Positions 34,853 to 46,850 of a DNA stretch of 64,000 bases are shown here, piece after piece. The DNA lies in NCBI GenBank assembly GCA_017979445.1, contig CM030715.1, forward strand, positions 28,497,169 through 28,561,168, given 5' to 3'. Made by a program: the position numbers and the translations under genes. Each line of letters starts with the position of its first letter. Position 1 is the first letter of the stretch. The notes below the pieces were generated by a model that worked only from the letters and a program-made list of their open reading frames with translations, was not told where the DNA came from and ran no database searches. Origin of the DNA: Akebia trifoliata. Lineage: Eukaryota > Streptophyta > Magnoliopsida > Ranunculales > Lardizabalaceae.

Positions 34853-35700
34853 GGTGTTCCTCGAATCATTGGGAAAAAATTTGCATCAAGCCTGCCTTTG
34901 CAATCACTCCACATCATCAAATTGAAGGAGACAAATTTTCAGATCTGAATCGTAGTCTTCTAACCTAACGGATTGCTATCAGCACCATCTCCAACCATCA
35001 TCACTATGCGACACTAACAAACCCATTTACAACCACACATCAACCTCATTTACAATCAAATACTCCGTTGGATGGATCTTGATCTTTGTTGGGTTGCAAA
35101 TCTAGAAACTGTTTTCTGTCTCTTATTTTTTCATCATTATTTACATTGATGGAGTTACTTCATTGAATCATTGTCTAAGCCAACAGTTAATAATTGAGAA
35201 GTTGATTTTTGAAGGAATACTCATCACCATCTCCAACTTAGCAAAAAAGACTTGGGTTATGTACACTCAATCGACTACCCCACATGGCATACTCAATCGA
35301 CTCTCTAGCTTGATGTGACAAGTTCTGGAATCGTGGATATGTATGCCTCGGGATACATATTTTTATGGGGTGTAGAATCAATGGGATACACATTAATGCT
35401 TACTCGAGAGCTCATTCAAATCCAATGGTAAGGATTAATTCGAGAGAATTTGAATCAATCAAGTCGGACTCACTTAAGTCAATTAGAATTAGTCAATTAG
35501 GTGATATAAAAATGGGTTTTGCCTAGCTGAATAGACCAAACGGCCTAGTATAACCATGTATGGTAGTTTGGCATATTTGGCTGGGCTATTTATTGTTCTG
35601 ACCTTTGTTTTGTGGAGCACAAGTATAAATTTGCATTGGACCTCCTTCAAAAAAAGCGAAGGATAATTATTTATGGCCATTCCATGCTATTGGCTAAGTC
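34853..35700. other. Retroelement-derived and intergenic DNA
   Basis: The first part follows the primer site and is presumably internal sequence of the truncated element; no gag or pol is readable. At about 35266-35380 there is a partial copy of the palindromic repeat best seen at 40240-40470 (ACTCAATCGACTCTCTAG; CGGGATACATATTTTTAT). Confidence 0.45.
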
Positions 35701-37558
35701 AATTAGGCAGTTGGAGAGCCTATGTGGGCAGGAGATTCTTCTTGGAAAATGACCTCATCAACCTTCTTAAATTGGATTTTTCCTCTTGTAATTCCTTCTT
35801 AATTCTCTAAGTACCCATGTCCTAAACCTAATAATTCTCCTTCACCTAGGTTTTTTGGTAATCTCCATTGTCCCCTAATCTTGATCCAAAGTCACCTTTG
35901 ATTCCCGCTTAAGGAGAATTACTTCCTATAATTTGATTTTGTTAAAACTCATCAGGGTTAAACCATTCTTCTTAAAAAATCAAAGAGATTCCATGACATT
36001 CAAAGTAAAATGACTTAAGTTTAGAGGTTGTGACAAGTTTACCAATCCAAGAGAATGTTTTAGAAAGTGTGTGTAAAGACATTCTTAGCCCTAGGTTGTT
36101 AGAAGCCTAGTTAGGTAGAATGTCTAAAATATCCAAAACCCAATCACCAAATTATATGTTATTTGACTTAATTCTCTTTCAATTGACTAAAGTCTAAGGT
36201 CTAGGACCACTCTCTCTCCTCAAAGAATTCTTTAAAAACTATTAGACTTTTATTAATCTATCTTTCGATTATCTTGATTGATTAGACCTATGGGTGAGTG
36301 AAAGACCATCAAAGCCAAGTTGATGAGGGGAAAAATGAGTTATTCTATATGGTTTTCTTGTGAATTATGAGAAGTCTAGGTTTTATGACCAAACAATCCT
36401 CAAAGGTCTCCCAAAATCCTATAAATAGGAGATCCATTTAAGGTAATAGAGGAGAAGAAACTAAATTGTAATCCACAATTCTGTCAAAATCTTTTCAAAG
36501 TTTTCTAACTTTCCAAACCCCTCTAAAAAATCCATAGAAAGAAAATCCAAGAAAAAGAAAAAAGAAAAAAGAAAAAAGAAAAAGGAAGAAAAAGACTAAG
36601 GTGGGACCAAGAAACCCTCTTTAATCCCCCTACTCTCACTACCCCTTACTTTATCTTTCAAACAATTTTCTCTTATTTACATGCATTCTAATTTAATAAT
36701 GTAAATATTTTAATTTCTAATATAGAGGCTTGGGAGTAGAGACTAATCCCTCTTAGAGGTAATTCCCCCAATAAGTCCTCAATAAGTCCCTTGAGTACAT
36801 TAGAATAGACTGTCTTTACTTTATGAAATTTAAATTCCTAGATTAGTTATTTATATTCATTAAATTTTCTAGCACTTTAAAATTTCTAGAATAATTGTCT
36901 TTTATTTTATTTTTCTTTGATGGTAATAGAGCTAGAGAGTAAACCCTAATTGAAGGTAATCTTCTCTTACTAAGTCTATCCCATACATACACTTTCTTAC
37001 ACATACTCACTTATAAATAACTACAAGCAAGGGTACGTAGGTCCCTATGGGCCTATACTTAACCTTTAGTGCCAACAAAAAAGATTATCCTTATATGGAT
37101 AACAACTCATGTATAAGGATTTGACCCCCCCTTCATAGACTTATTCATGAACATTGCCTATGAGTCAAACTAATAAATAAAAGTCTCTCAAGGGAGTACA
37201 TAAGTTAGTTTTGAAGCTTTAAGACCCCAAATGATGAAATTCAAATGGATTTTCATCAAAGTCCCAAGCTCACAAAAAATTCAGCAAACATAAATTTCGA
37301 TGTATGGCTTGCTCATCATCTCTTCTTATCTATTTTACAAGTCTAAACTATAGCCAATTTTCTTTTTAAACCTTTATAGGACCCTTTACTTTCAAAACTC
37401 AGAAAATAGAGTTTAAAGCTTCATTTATGATCAATCTATGATTACTATCTTTAGATGGGAGAGACGATGTGCCTAACACCTTCTTTGTCCCTCAACTGAA
37501 CTCCCTTACCTTAAAATCTCTAGGAAGACCTTAACCCCTTATCTTTTGGATTGAGAAT
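35700..37558 (+). mobile_element. Tat-like Gypsy LTR, first of two tandem copies (truncated)
   Basis: The segment aligns with 37559-39738 over the TATA region (CCTATAAATAGGAG at about 36418, against CCTATAAATATGAG at about 38622) and over GATGTGCCTAACACCTTCTT near its end. Its 5' part and the last 100 bp or so are missing or too diverged. Short A-rich GAAAAAA tracts lie at 36545-36590. No coding. Confidence 0.5.
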
Positions 37559-39738
37559 TGTAGACACCCCATTTTTTCTTAGGCCGAGCCAGAGAGTATT
37601 AAAACCTTTCAAAAATGAGTTTGATCTGAGGAATTTCTTATATGGCTTAAAAGCCCATCGATTAAACAACCAAGACCCAAAAATAAAATCATTTTGTAGG
37701 CATGGTTTAAGTTTGGCTGAACCTTAATTTCAGCTAGGCCCTTTTTTTTAGCTTGGTTGAACCTAAGGTTCAGCTAAGGTATAAATTTTGCTTGGCTGAA
37801 CCTTAGGTTCAGTTAGGGTTAATTTCTCAATATATTGAACCTAAAGTTCTGCCAGGTTTGATTTTGGCTTGGCTAAACCTTAAGTTCAGTCATTTTGTTG
37901 GATAATGTTAAGTCCTATGCATACTCAATTTTTTAGCAAGAGAAATTACACCCTAATTCCCATTTCTTAATGATTTTTCCCTCAAGAAATCTCACAATTT
38001 TACATTCTTATCTCTGTATTAATTCTCCAATAAAATCCCCCACATGGGTCTACAAGTAATTATCTAATTCTTCTAATAAGGACTCTTCGTCAAGATTGGT
38101 CCCCACATAAGTGTTATTAACTCCCTAACCTCACCATGTTTAGCTTAAATAAAGGTAACTTACACTTATGCCCATTGATCCTCAATTCAACTATTTTCCT
38201 TTAGTTTAATGTAAATTGATAAAGTTTCATGAGCTATGACCAATTATCCATCCTAGGGAATTCCCTAGAACTTGTGCTAATGACCTTTTAACCCTTAGTT
38301 TGTTGGAGACCTTCTCAGAAGGATTGACCAATTTATCCAAAAATCAATCACATAATTGCATGCCATATGGTCTAATTCTCTCTAATTTGACTCAAGGTCA
38401 ATCTCCTAATACCATTTTAACTTCTGTCAAATAATTTTTAGAATTATTGGACTTTTACCAATTTATCCCTTGATCATCTTGATTGATGAGACTCATGAGT
38501 GAATGAAAGATCATCAAGACCTAGGAAAGGAGAGGTAATTGAGATATTTCATTGAGGTTTTAATGCAAATATTTGAAAGTTTAGGAATTAGGACAAGTCT
38601 ATCCCCAAGGGTCTCCCAAAATCCTATAAATATGAGGCCCATTCAAGGCAAATGAAACTAGCTTATTTTGATGATCCAAAATTCTACCTAGATCTCTCTA
38701 AGCCTCCCATTCTCCTCAAACCTCTCTCAAAATCTTAAAAGAAAATATTCAACAAAAAAAAGATCAAGGTGGTTAAATCCTCCATTCCCTTTATGTTTTA
38801 ACAATATAGATATTTAATTTCTTAACAAGACGCTTGGTGGTAGAGAGTAATTCCTCTTTAAGGTAATCTCCCCCATTAAGTCCTCAATAAACTCATTGAG
38901 AGCATTAGAATATCTTGTTCTTACATTTTTTACTTTTGTGTAATTTAAATTTTTAGTCTAGTTTGCTTTTAAATTTTATTTACTTTCTTTGCACATTTAA
39001 TTTCTTAGACTAGTTGTTTATGTTTTAATTTTCCTGGGTGACAATAAAGTTAGAGAGTAATCCCTTTTAGGAGGCAATCTTCTTTTGCTAAGTCCACCCC
39101 ATGCATACACTTATGTACACACACTTACTAAAATGGCTTCAAGTGATGATGTAAGTCTTTTTAGACTTATATCTAATTTTTAGAGCCAACAAAAATAGTC
39201 CAAAATGGACAAAAATCTCATGCATATAGTTTTGATTCCTACATAGTGTGGTTCAAGCCATGAACCTCACCAAAAGATTAACCCATTAAACAAAGTTTCT
39301 TAAGGGAGTACATAAACTTGTTTTGAAGTTTTGGGACCAAAAATGATAAAATCCAAGTGGATTTCCATCAAAGTCCTAAGATCATAAAAAAAAAAGCGAA
39401 CAAGCACCTACTTGTAGTAGTGACTTGCTCATCATTTTAATTTGCCAATTTTTCAAAAATAAATTATAGGCAATTTTCTTAAGATTCTCTATAATTTTCT
39501 CTATCTTTCAAAATCTTAAAAAATGAATTTCTAATCTCACAGTTGGTCAACAATTAATAACCATCTTAGGATAGGAGGGACAAGATGCCTAACACCTTCA
39601 TTGTCCCTCAACCGAACCTCTTTACCTTAGTTTTCTAGGTAGACCTTTCTCCCTTATCTTTGAATATGAGAGTCACCATAAGTCCACACAATAAGAATTT
39701 TAAAATTATTTTATGGTGCCCATTCAAACCTTAATTGA
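37559..39738 (+). mobile_element. Tat-like Gypsy LTR, second tandem copy
   Basis: It starts TGTAGACACCCCATTTTTT, a start I know from large plant Gypsy LTRs. A TATA box lies at about 38622. It runs to TTAATTGAATGG just before TGGCGACTCC (39743-39752), which fits a tRNA-Arg-type primer site as in the Tat/Ogre lineage (from memory). Four GGTTCAGC/GTTCAGTT-type short repeats lie at 37725-37890. No gag or pol follows, so only LTR sequence remains. Confidence 0.55.
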
Positions 39739-39742
39739 ATGG

Positions 39743-39752
39743 TGGCGACTCC
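39743..39752 (+). other. Primer-binding site, tRNA-Arg-like
   Basis: TGGCGACTCC after the LTR end. The same word on the minus strand at 53234-53243 follows the other Tat-like LTR, which supports the reading. Confidence 0.5.
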
Positions 39753-39875
39753 TAAACCCTGTGTAGATGAGTTTAAACCTCCTAAAGATTTCGAAGCTCA
39801 CGTATTTACAAGAGTCACTACAAGTCAAGAAAAACAGAATTTTAAAACCTTTTTATGGTGTCCATTCACACCTTA

Positions 39876-40151
39876 TATAATGTGAAAACTGAAAAGTTTT
39901 ACAAGAAAATTTGACAGGCTAAAATTCACAAATTTTAGAAATCGAATTTCGACGACCCAGGGCTGTTGAAATTTTTGATGTTCCCCAATTCGATGACTTA
40001 GAGCCATTAAATTTCTCCCATCCTCCGATAATTTGATGGTTTCAGTTTATGAAAATAAAATTGACAATGAAAAATTTGATGTCTTGGCCCTTCGAATTTT
40101 ATGAAATTTGACGGCCTTAGATTATCAAATATAGGCTTTTTTCACGTTGTG
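39876..40151. mobile_element. CACTA-like MITE, 276 bp, TTA target duplication
   Basis: Sister copy of 24474-24747. Ends TATAATGTGAAAACTG (worn) and, reverse complement, CACAACGTGAAAAAAG. TTA flanks both sides (39873-39875, 40152-40154). It lies inside the retroelement-derived text next to the Tat-like primer site, so it is younger. Confidence 0.65.
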
Positions 40152-40239
40152 TTAATTGAATGACAACGACTCAAAAACCCAAGTAGATGAAATCAAACCT
40201 CTCCAAAACGTTTCGAAACCCACGTATTTACATGGGGAA

Positions 40240-40470
40240 TTGTATTTTTATATCCTGAAAGATATAGATTCACGTTTCCCGAACTTGTTAGGTTAGGAGA
40301 GTCGATTGAGTATGCCACATGGGAAAATCAGATTATCACAATTCTTGATGAGTTGTGATAGTTTGATTACTCGACGTGGCACACTCAATCGACTCTTCCT
40401 AACGTGACAAGTTCAGGAATCGTGGATTTGTATTTCTCGGGATACAAATTTTTATAAGGAAGTGCAGTTT
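40240..40470. repeat. Palindromic MITE-like repeat, about 230 bp
   Basis: Nearly the whole segment folds back: TTCCCGAACTTGTTAGGTTA faces TAACGTGACAAGTTCAGGAA, and GAGTCGATTGAGTATGCCAC faces GTGGCACACTCAATCGACTC. Partial copies lie at about 35266-35380, 40471-40551 (split by the CACTA insertion) and 52390-52540. Confidence 0.7.
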
Positions 40471-40971
40471 TTTATCCCGAGGCATATAGATTCATGGTTC
40501 TCGAACTTGTCACGTTAAGAGAGTTGATTGGTGTGCCACGTGGGATAGTTACACTACATCATAATGCGCTAAAAACGACTGCTCCTACACTCGAAAAATG
40601 GGTCGTTTTAAAAGGAATGGTTTTTAAATTGCGATAGAGTAAAACAGTCGAAAAAAAGACTGTCTTTGGCAGTTGGAAAAAAACGACTGTAACAGTCGTA
40701 AAAAACAACGGTCATAGACAGTTGTTTTTCTTGATTTATAATTAAAAAAAATTTATTTATTTTTCTTGAATTTATAAATTGAAAAAATGGATCATTAAAA
40801 AATTATTTTTTTGAAATACAAAACCACTACCACCAAAATCTGCCAAAATCCAGATGAAAAACTAATTTCTCACTTTCAAATTATTGAGACCTCATTTGCT
40901 TATATTGTTATTACTACTATTATTATTAATATCACAGATGCATGAAACAGAAAATAAAAAATACATGGAAT

Positions 40972-41190
40972 CTTCTGCATCACTATCACCTTGCATAGTC
41001 CCTCAAACTTCTCCTTCATGGTTTCAATCCCTCTTTGGTTGCAGAACCACAACATACTTCCTACCCTTTCAGCAGCAGCATCACCAACTGCTTTGATGGC
41101 CTCTGCAGGTGCATTGGCTACCCTAGCTTCTGCGAAAAAGAGAACCTTATCATGAACTCTCACAACAAGTTTGTCTTCAACTCCTTGAAC
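40972..41190 (-). pseudogene. Unidentified captured coding fragment
   Basis: The minus strand reads a clean, charged frame: GVEDKLVVRVHDKVLFFAEA, then RVANAPAEAIKAVGDAAAER. This looks like real protein rather than AT noise. I do not recognise the family. A possible acceptor (TTCAAG) lies just upstream, and the frame degrades after the word TMKEKFEGLC. It lies in the CACTA element in the same direction as the ACP and FAM114-like fragments and is probably another captured exon. Confidence 0.5.
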
Positions 41191-41393
41191 AATTTAAATT
41201 ACGGGCTCGAAAAAAATGAGAAAATAAAAACAGGAATAAATAATATACAAGGATACAACATGAGATATGCAACCAATATAGAAAACTTGCAATAAAAATT
41301 GGTAAAATCAGTGAAGTTACACCAAGATCAAAGACAATGATATGGGCAAGAAAAAGACGATATGTGGAAAGTTCATGGTTAGTCGTCAAGTAC

Positions 41394-41515
41394 CGTATGG
41401 AGGGAATCAGCTCCAAGTGCAGCAAACTTAGATTTACCTGTGACTGCAAAATCAACTGGTAGTGCCAACTGTTTCCTCACTATTTCACACACCTTGTCCA
41501 CTGTCTCAGGTTTGG
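41394..41515 (-). pseudogene. Acyl carrier protein gene fragment (captured exon)
   Basis: The 122-bp segment encodes [20 protein letters not shown] and, after [21 protein letters not shown]. This is the N-terminal half of a plastid acyl carrier protein, including the Ser of GADSL that carries the phosphopantetheine arm in fatty-acid synthesis. The upstream border GCGCAAG|CC resembles a worn 3' splice site, and the exon ends ACG|GTACTT. The usual next residues (EIVMGLEEEFG) are missing, as are transit peptide and C-terminus. It is therefore a captured piece in the CACTA element. The substitution of His for Asp after DSL is unusual. Confidence 0.78.
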
Positions 41516-41809
41516 CTTGCGCAAAGACAATAGTGTGTTACTGTTGCATCAACATAGCAAACACTAGAAATAGGGAGTTCTATAACTTTGAAATTTGGGA
41601 ATGAAGTCCCCTTTAATGATATTTTATTTGAATATTCAAAAAAGCGACAATCAAATGGTAAATATTGGTGAGGCACCGCATGTTTTCAATTGAATTGTAA
41701 GGATAAAATTGGTTATGAGCTGCTTTATAGAAATGTGTGCATGCATGCTTTACTTGGAGATAGAAACGATGACACATTGACTAGCTTTTTCTTTTGGATG
41801 GCTAAGCTA

Positions 41810-41872
41810 GACTTGAACCCACGACCTCAAAGTTGTTTTGCAATGAGTCAAACCAACTGAGCTATGGGTCTA
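41810..41872 (-). other. tRNA-like pol III promoter segment (SINE head or dead tRNA)
   Basis: The minus strand holds an A box in TAGCTCAGTTGG and a B box in GGGTTCAAGTC about 40 nt apart, as in a tRNA gene. The acceptor and anticodon stems do not pair well and the anticodon loop is unclear, so a tRNA-derived SINE head or a degenerate tRNA is more likely than a working tRNA. Confidence 0.5.
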
Positions 41873-42443
41873 AGCCTAACAGGCTGACCACCCTATCTAG
41901 ATTGGACATATATTCAAATGCAGGGACATATGAATATGTTTGTTAGTATGTATTACTGCATCAAATTCTGAGAAACTGTACAATTTGATATGAATTCATA
42001 TCTACTTTTAACTCAAGAAGCAAATGAGCATTAAAACACTAGGTTATCATCCACAATTTCCGATGTAATGAGGGAAAAGGTTTTTTGGAACAACAATCTG
42101 GACCTCTTTACAAAGGATTTTCTTGCAAAGAGAGGAGCAAGTTTAGAGAGAATCCAGTTCATAGATGACCCCATGAACTGAATCTAATCTAATTCTTACA
42201 AAGGATTTTATATCAGAATATCCTAGATTGTAATCCTTTGTTGTTGTTAATATAATAGGTGGGACCCCTTAGTTTATCGATCAAAAACAGAAAAATAAAT
42301 AAAATAGCCAATTCTATGTCCAACGAAGCAGAATACTGTTTGACTATTGTCCTATCAGTAATGCTTTTCCAGTCTGTAACACAAAGGTGTGAATAAGCAA
42401 TTCTGGCAAAATAATAAAGCAGAAACGATGATTGAATACATAC

Positions 42444-42534
42444 CTCAATTAGAGATGGAGCAACAGAACCGAGAGTTACAGGTAAACTACTATGCTGAAT
42501 AGATTCGGTAAGGTTTGCAGTAGAATTCTCAAGC
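42444..42534 (-). pseudogene. FAM114-like captured gene, exon d
   Basis: After the acceptor TTTTCAG the exon encodes LENSTANLTESIQHSSLPVT and LGSVAPSLIE, ending GAG|GTATGT. Its first base completes the Lys codon left open by exon c (49354-49451), so the two join in frame although a 6.36-kb element now separates them. From memory, plant FAM114A2-like proteins (DUF719) have KLENSAxNLAESIQHGGLP followed by SVAPSLLETGKAF here. The next exon (TGKAFTAKGMQ) is not found, so the capture stops here. Confidence 0.75.
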
Positions 42535-43747
42535 CTGAAAACATGCATCATCACATTGTATGTGTGGCGTCCCACCAAACGCTAACACAAAGCCCCATGT
42601 TAGATCTCGATGCACTAGGTGCCACCTCGAAATTTCGATATGGTCTCCTCTGTTTATGTTAGTATTTTAAGACGTTTAACCTGTACTTGATAAACGACAT
42701 ACAATCCTGCATATATACATACAAAATATAATATTAGCGGAAGCCTATATACATCTAATAACGTACGATAGATTAGAGTGCAGAAAAAAATTTGATATAC
42801 AAGATCATACAGAAATTCTTCACTCTAACAAAATTCTTAACACTCAATACATAATCCAAAATACCTTTAGATGAATTGACACCATTAGGGGATATAGCCC
42901 CAGTACTCACTAGGTAACGGACTCTGGTCGTCTATCTGACCCACTAGATGGTCCCCACTTGTTGGTTCTACGTCCACCTTTCAACTGTAGGGTCTGAAGT
43001 TAAAAAAATAGGAAGGAACGGGTGAGTAACAATGGTTACCTAGTAAGGAAACAAACAATTTTTGCTAATAACCCCTCCTAACATGAACGAATAAGCATAC
43101 TGAATCATTTTAACAACACAAGTTTGAAAGAAGAAACTACGATAAACTGGTACATATAGTCAAGGATGAGGAACTAAACATTTTAAAACTGACATTACAT
43201 TAATCAACAATACTTATTATAACAAATTCTTTATATACAAATCTAATTTGATAAAATGAAAAAATTAAACATGCATTTCATTTTATATATCAAAATAAGA
43301 AAACATATACATAATACACAATGGTGGAGTAGTGGAATTAGAGAATTAAGATTCACGACTGGATCGCTCCTAGTCGGGACATGATGTTATAATTCCTTAC
43401 TAGCTTTTAGTTCCTGATTTTGTGGTCGATCGCTGTACTTACCATGCTTGGTTGACCATTTATTCAGCTCAGGCTAGCTAGTTGACGTGACCGTAAGCAA
43501 TGGATTTCAATTCGATGTGTCAGAACGTTCGACTACTATAGATTATTAGTGATCACTAACTAATCATCTTCATCTATGCCTATCAGATGTGCATCTGATT
43601 CTCAAATATACAGACCATTCGTATACGACCACTTTTATATTACAAGTTCACTAGTAAAGATACAGATAAATAATTTGGATTCCAGTTGTGACTCCACTCT
43701 CATATGCGTCCCATACCACGTATGAGCTTGGTGGTCCTTTCTATACA

Positions 43748-44019
43748 CAGGGGCGGAGCCAGGATTTAACTCATGTGGGGGCAATGTAAGGGTCGAAGTT
43801 TTTCTGTGAGGGCAACGAAGATTGTAATTTTTTTTGTAGGGGCAACATAACAATGGAAACTATTTTGTGGGGGCAACTAAGAGTGTAAAACAAATTGGGA
43901 GAGCAATAGATTATTATTCACCATTATTATCTATTGCAATAGTTCATTACTCCAAAGAAGGTTTGAAAATTCTTATGGGGGCAAGTACCCCCATTGCCCT
44001 CACTCTAAATCCGTCCCTG
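43748..44019. mobile_element. hAT MITE, 272 bp, in the left foldback arm only
   Basis: Ends CAGGGGCGGAGCCAGGATTT and (reverse complement) CAGGGACGGATTTAGAGT, the well-known plant hAT MITE termini. Flanks TCTATACA and ATCGTACA agree only partly. The matching place in the right arm (near 47738) is uninterrupted, so the MITE landed after the arms formed. Confidence 0.75.
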
Positions 44020-46492
44020 ATCGTACATCCTAGGATAATACACTACTTCGGATGATATGGCGCACTATCCCTTCAGGCATTCACAGACTCTTTAACAGTT
44101 CAAAAAATAGTTACATATATATTATTTTCATTTGAAAACAAAGAGAAATTAACAATACAAGGCTAAGAATAAATATCCAATTTCCTACTAAAATAAATAA
44201 CAGAACGAAAAAATAAACAACGCCTCGTGCTAACAGAAAGTAAATAAACATGCAACTAGTAACATTATCCATGGATATTTGTTCACCAACTTACACACAA
44301 CAGAACAATGTAAAATGCAGACATCAGCCCTTGGGGTGTGACTCTGACTTTTTACCGTTTTCATACCCTTTTTTCGAATTTTAAAATTTTCAATCTCTCA
44401 AATAAAATATCTACTTTCTGATATTCATCAACTTAATATGAGTTAATTGAATATTAAATCATTTTTCCAATTATGAAATTCATTTTTATCAATAACATTG
44501 AAAAAGTACAAAACTTAAATCAAAACGGGGTCTGAGCAGTGCACAGGACCCAATTTTCGGAAATAACCCGTTAAATATCTTACTCACGTATAATTTGTTA
44601 TAAAATACAATTAAACATATCAAATATGCAAGTTCTGGCGTGAAATTGAAATAACCAATTGAATTCTATATTTTTGGAAACTTACCACAAATTTTTAATA
44701 AAATCCTAAATGAAATTTTCACAATCTACGATTATTAATATAAATTAAGAATTCCTTACAATCTCTAGGCGACGGAATTGAAGTATGTGCACGAAAATCG
44801 AGATGGATGATTTTCGAATCTAACTCGATAATTTCGAAGATCTCGACGCTGTCGTCCTTTCTCCCTTCTATGACGGAGGACGGTTTGACCCCGAAACAGG
44901 CGAAATCCGAGGTCAAAATTTTGAAACCCCTGTATATATATGGCTGATTTTCTTTGATATGGGGTGAAAAAGAAAGTAAAACGAAAAGGAGTTGGGTGGA
45001 TTTTGTAGAAAACGAGGCTGCGGACGTTTCTCCCTTTTGCGTCGGAAGTCAACGACAAGCCGTTTGTAGTAAATCTAGGATTGAAAAAAAAATAAAATTT
45101 TTTTTATTAAAATACTTGGATGGTTATAGAACGAGTTGGAAGATGAATAGTAAAAAAAATTAAAAATTTATTTATATAAAGTCTTGGGACGAAATCGGTA
45201 TTTTGCCTATTGTTTCGATCGACGATAACTTGACCGTCCGGACTTCAAAAGTGACGAATGAATACTCTATTTCACCTAATTTTTTTATTTCGGATCTAAT
45301 GGTGTAGTTAATTTCTACCAATTCTATCTCTAATAAAAATTTACATTTTTAGCCCGATGTGACCCTAAAATTGACGTCGTTTTCGTTTTTGATGATAATT
45401 CGACTTCCCGGTCTCTAAAAATGATAAGTAAGTTATCCATGTTCAATAATATTTCGTTATGAACTCAATGGTATAATCGAATCTTAATAATTCTTACTCT
45501 AGCAAAAAGTTACTATTTTAATCTGGTCCAACTCGATAATTGAGAATTTTGTAATTTTTCTATTCGGAATTGCATTTGAGCATGCTTACAGGCTAAAGTA
45601 TATTTTTTAATCTTTTTGAATCTAATGGTGATGTTAAATTTCCTTAAAAATGATCAGAAACTTCCTAAAGTTTTACCCCTAAGTCCCACTTTCAAGATTT
45701 TCTCAAAATTTAATTATTTCTTTTTCCTCGAGATACAAATTGAAAACTCGAGGTTTTACAGTATGGTTGTAAAACCCCGAATTTTCAATTCGTATCTCGA
45801 AAAAAAAAATAGCAGAATTTTAAGAAAATCTTGAAAGTGGGACTTAAGGGTAAAACTTTATGATATTTCTGATCATTTTTAATGGAATCTGATCTCACCA
45901 TTGAATTTAAAATGATCAAAAAACATACTTTAGTTTGTAAGCATGTTCAAATGCGAGTCCGAATATAAAAGTTACAATATCCTCGATTACCGAGTCGGAC
46001 CAGGTTAAAATAGTAAATTTTTACTAGAGGAAGACTTATTAAGATTTGATTACACCATTGGATCCATAATGAAATATTATTAAATATGGACTATTTATAT
46101 GCCATTTTTGGAGATCAGAAAGTTGAATTATCGTCAAAAATGAAAACGACGTCAAGTTTAGGGATCACATCAGGCCAAAAATGTAAATTTTTGATAGAGA
46201 CATAATTTATAAAAATTTACTGTATCATTAGATTCAAAACGAAAAATTAGGTGAAATAGAGTATTCATTTGTCAGTTTTGGAGTCCGGATGGTCAAGTTA
46301 TCGTCGATCGAAACAATAGGCGAAATACCGATTTCGTCCCAAATTTATATAAATAAATTTTTTTAATTTTTTTTCTCTCATCTTCCCCAACCCGTCCAAA
46401 CAGCCGAGACATATAAAAAATGAAAAATTTGTTTTTCTTCTGATTTTCCACCTTAGATCCTTCGTAAATGGCTCACCATTGACGACCGCCAC

Positions 46493-46850
46493 AGAAGGAA
46501 AAAAGATCCGCAGCTTCGACATCTACAAAATCCACCAACCTCTTTTCATTTCACTTTCTTTTTCATTCAATATCGTCAAAAATCAGCCGTATTTATATAC
46601 GAAAATTTCAAAATTTTGACTTTGGATTTCGTCCGTTTCGGGGTCAAACCGTCTTTCGATGCAGAAGGGAGAAACGTTCGCAGCCTCGACATCTACAAAA
46701 CCAAGCCAATATTTTTTTGTTTCACTTTCTATTTCACCCGATATCGTCAAAAATCAGCCGTATTTATATACGGAAATTTCGTAACTTCAACATCGGATTT
46801 CATCCGTTTCGGGGTCAAACCGTCCTCCGTCGCAGAAGGGAGAAATGACG
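46493..46850. repeat. Tandem repeat of about 170 bp in the right foldback arm
   Basis: AGAAGG-initiated units start at about 46493, 46662 and 46835; units share TCGACATCTACAAAA and TTTCGGGGTCAAACCGTC. Expansion on one arm only accounts for part of the length difference between arms. The 139-residue open frame spanning 46616-47035 follows this repeat and is not taken as a gene. Confidence 0.7.

Noticed and set aside
41810..41872. Functional tRNA gene
   Set aside because: A and B boxes are present but the stems do not pair and no clear anticodon loop forms.
42213..42578. A 121-codon gene on the minus strand
   Set aside because: Only the middle 30 codons are coding-like; clear splice sites on both sides make this an exon of the captured FAM114-like gene.
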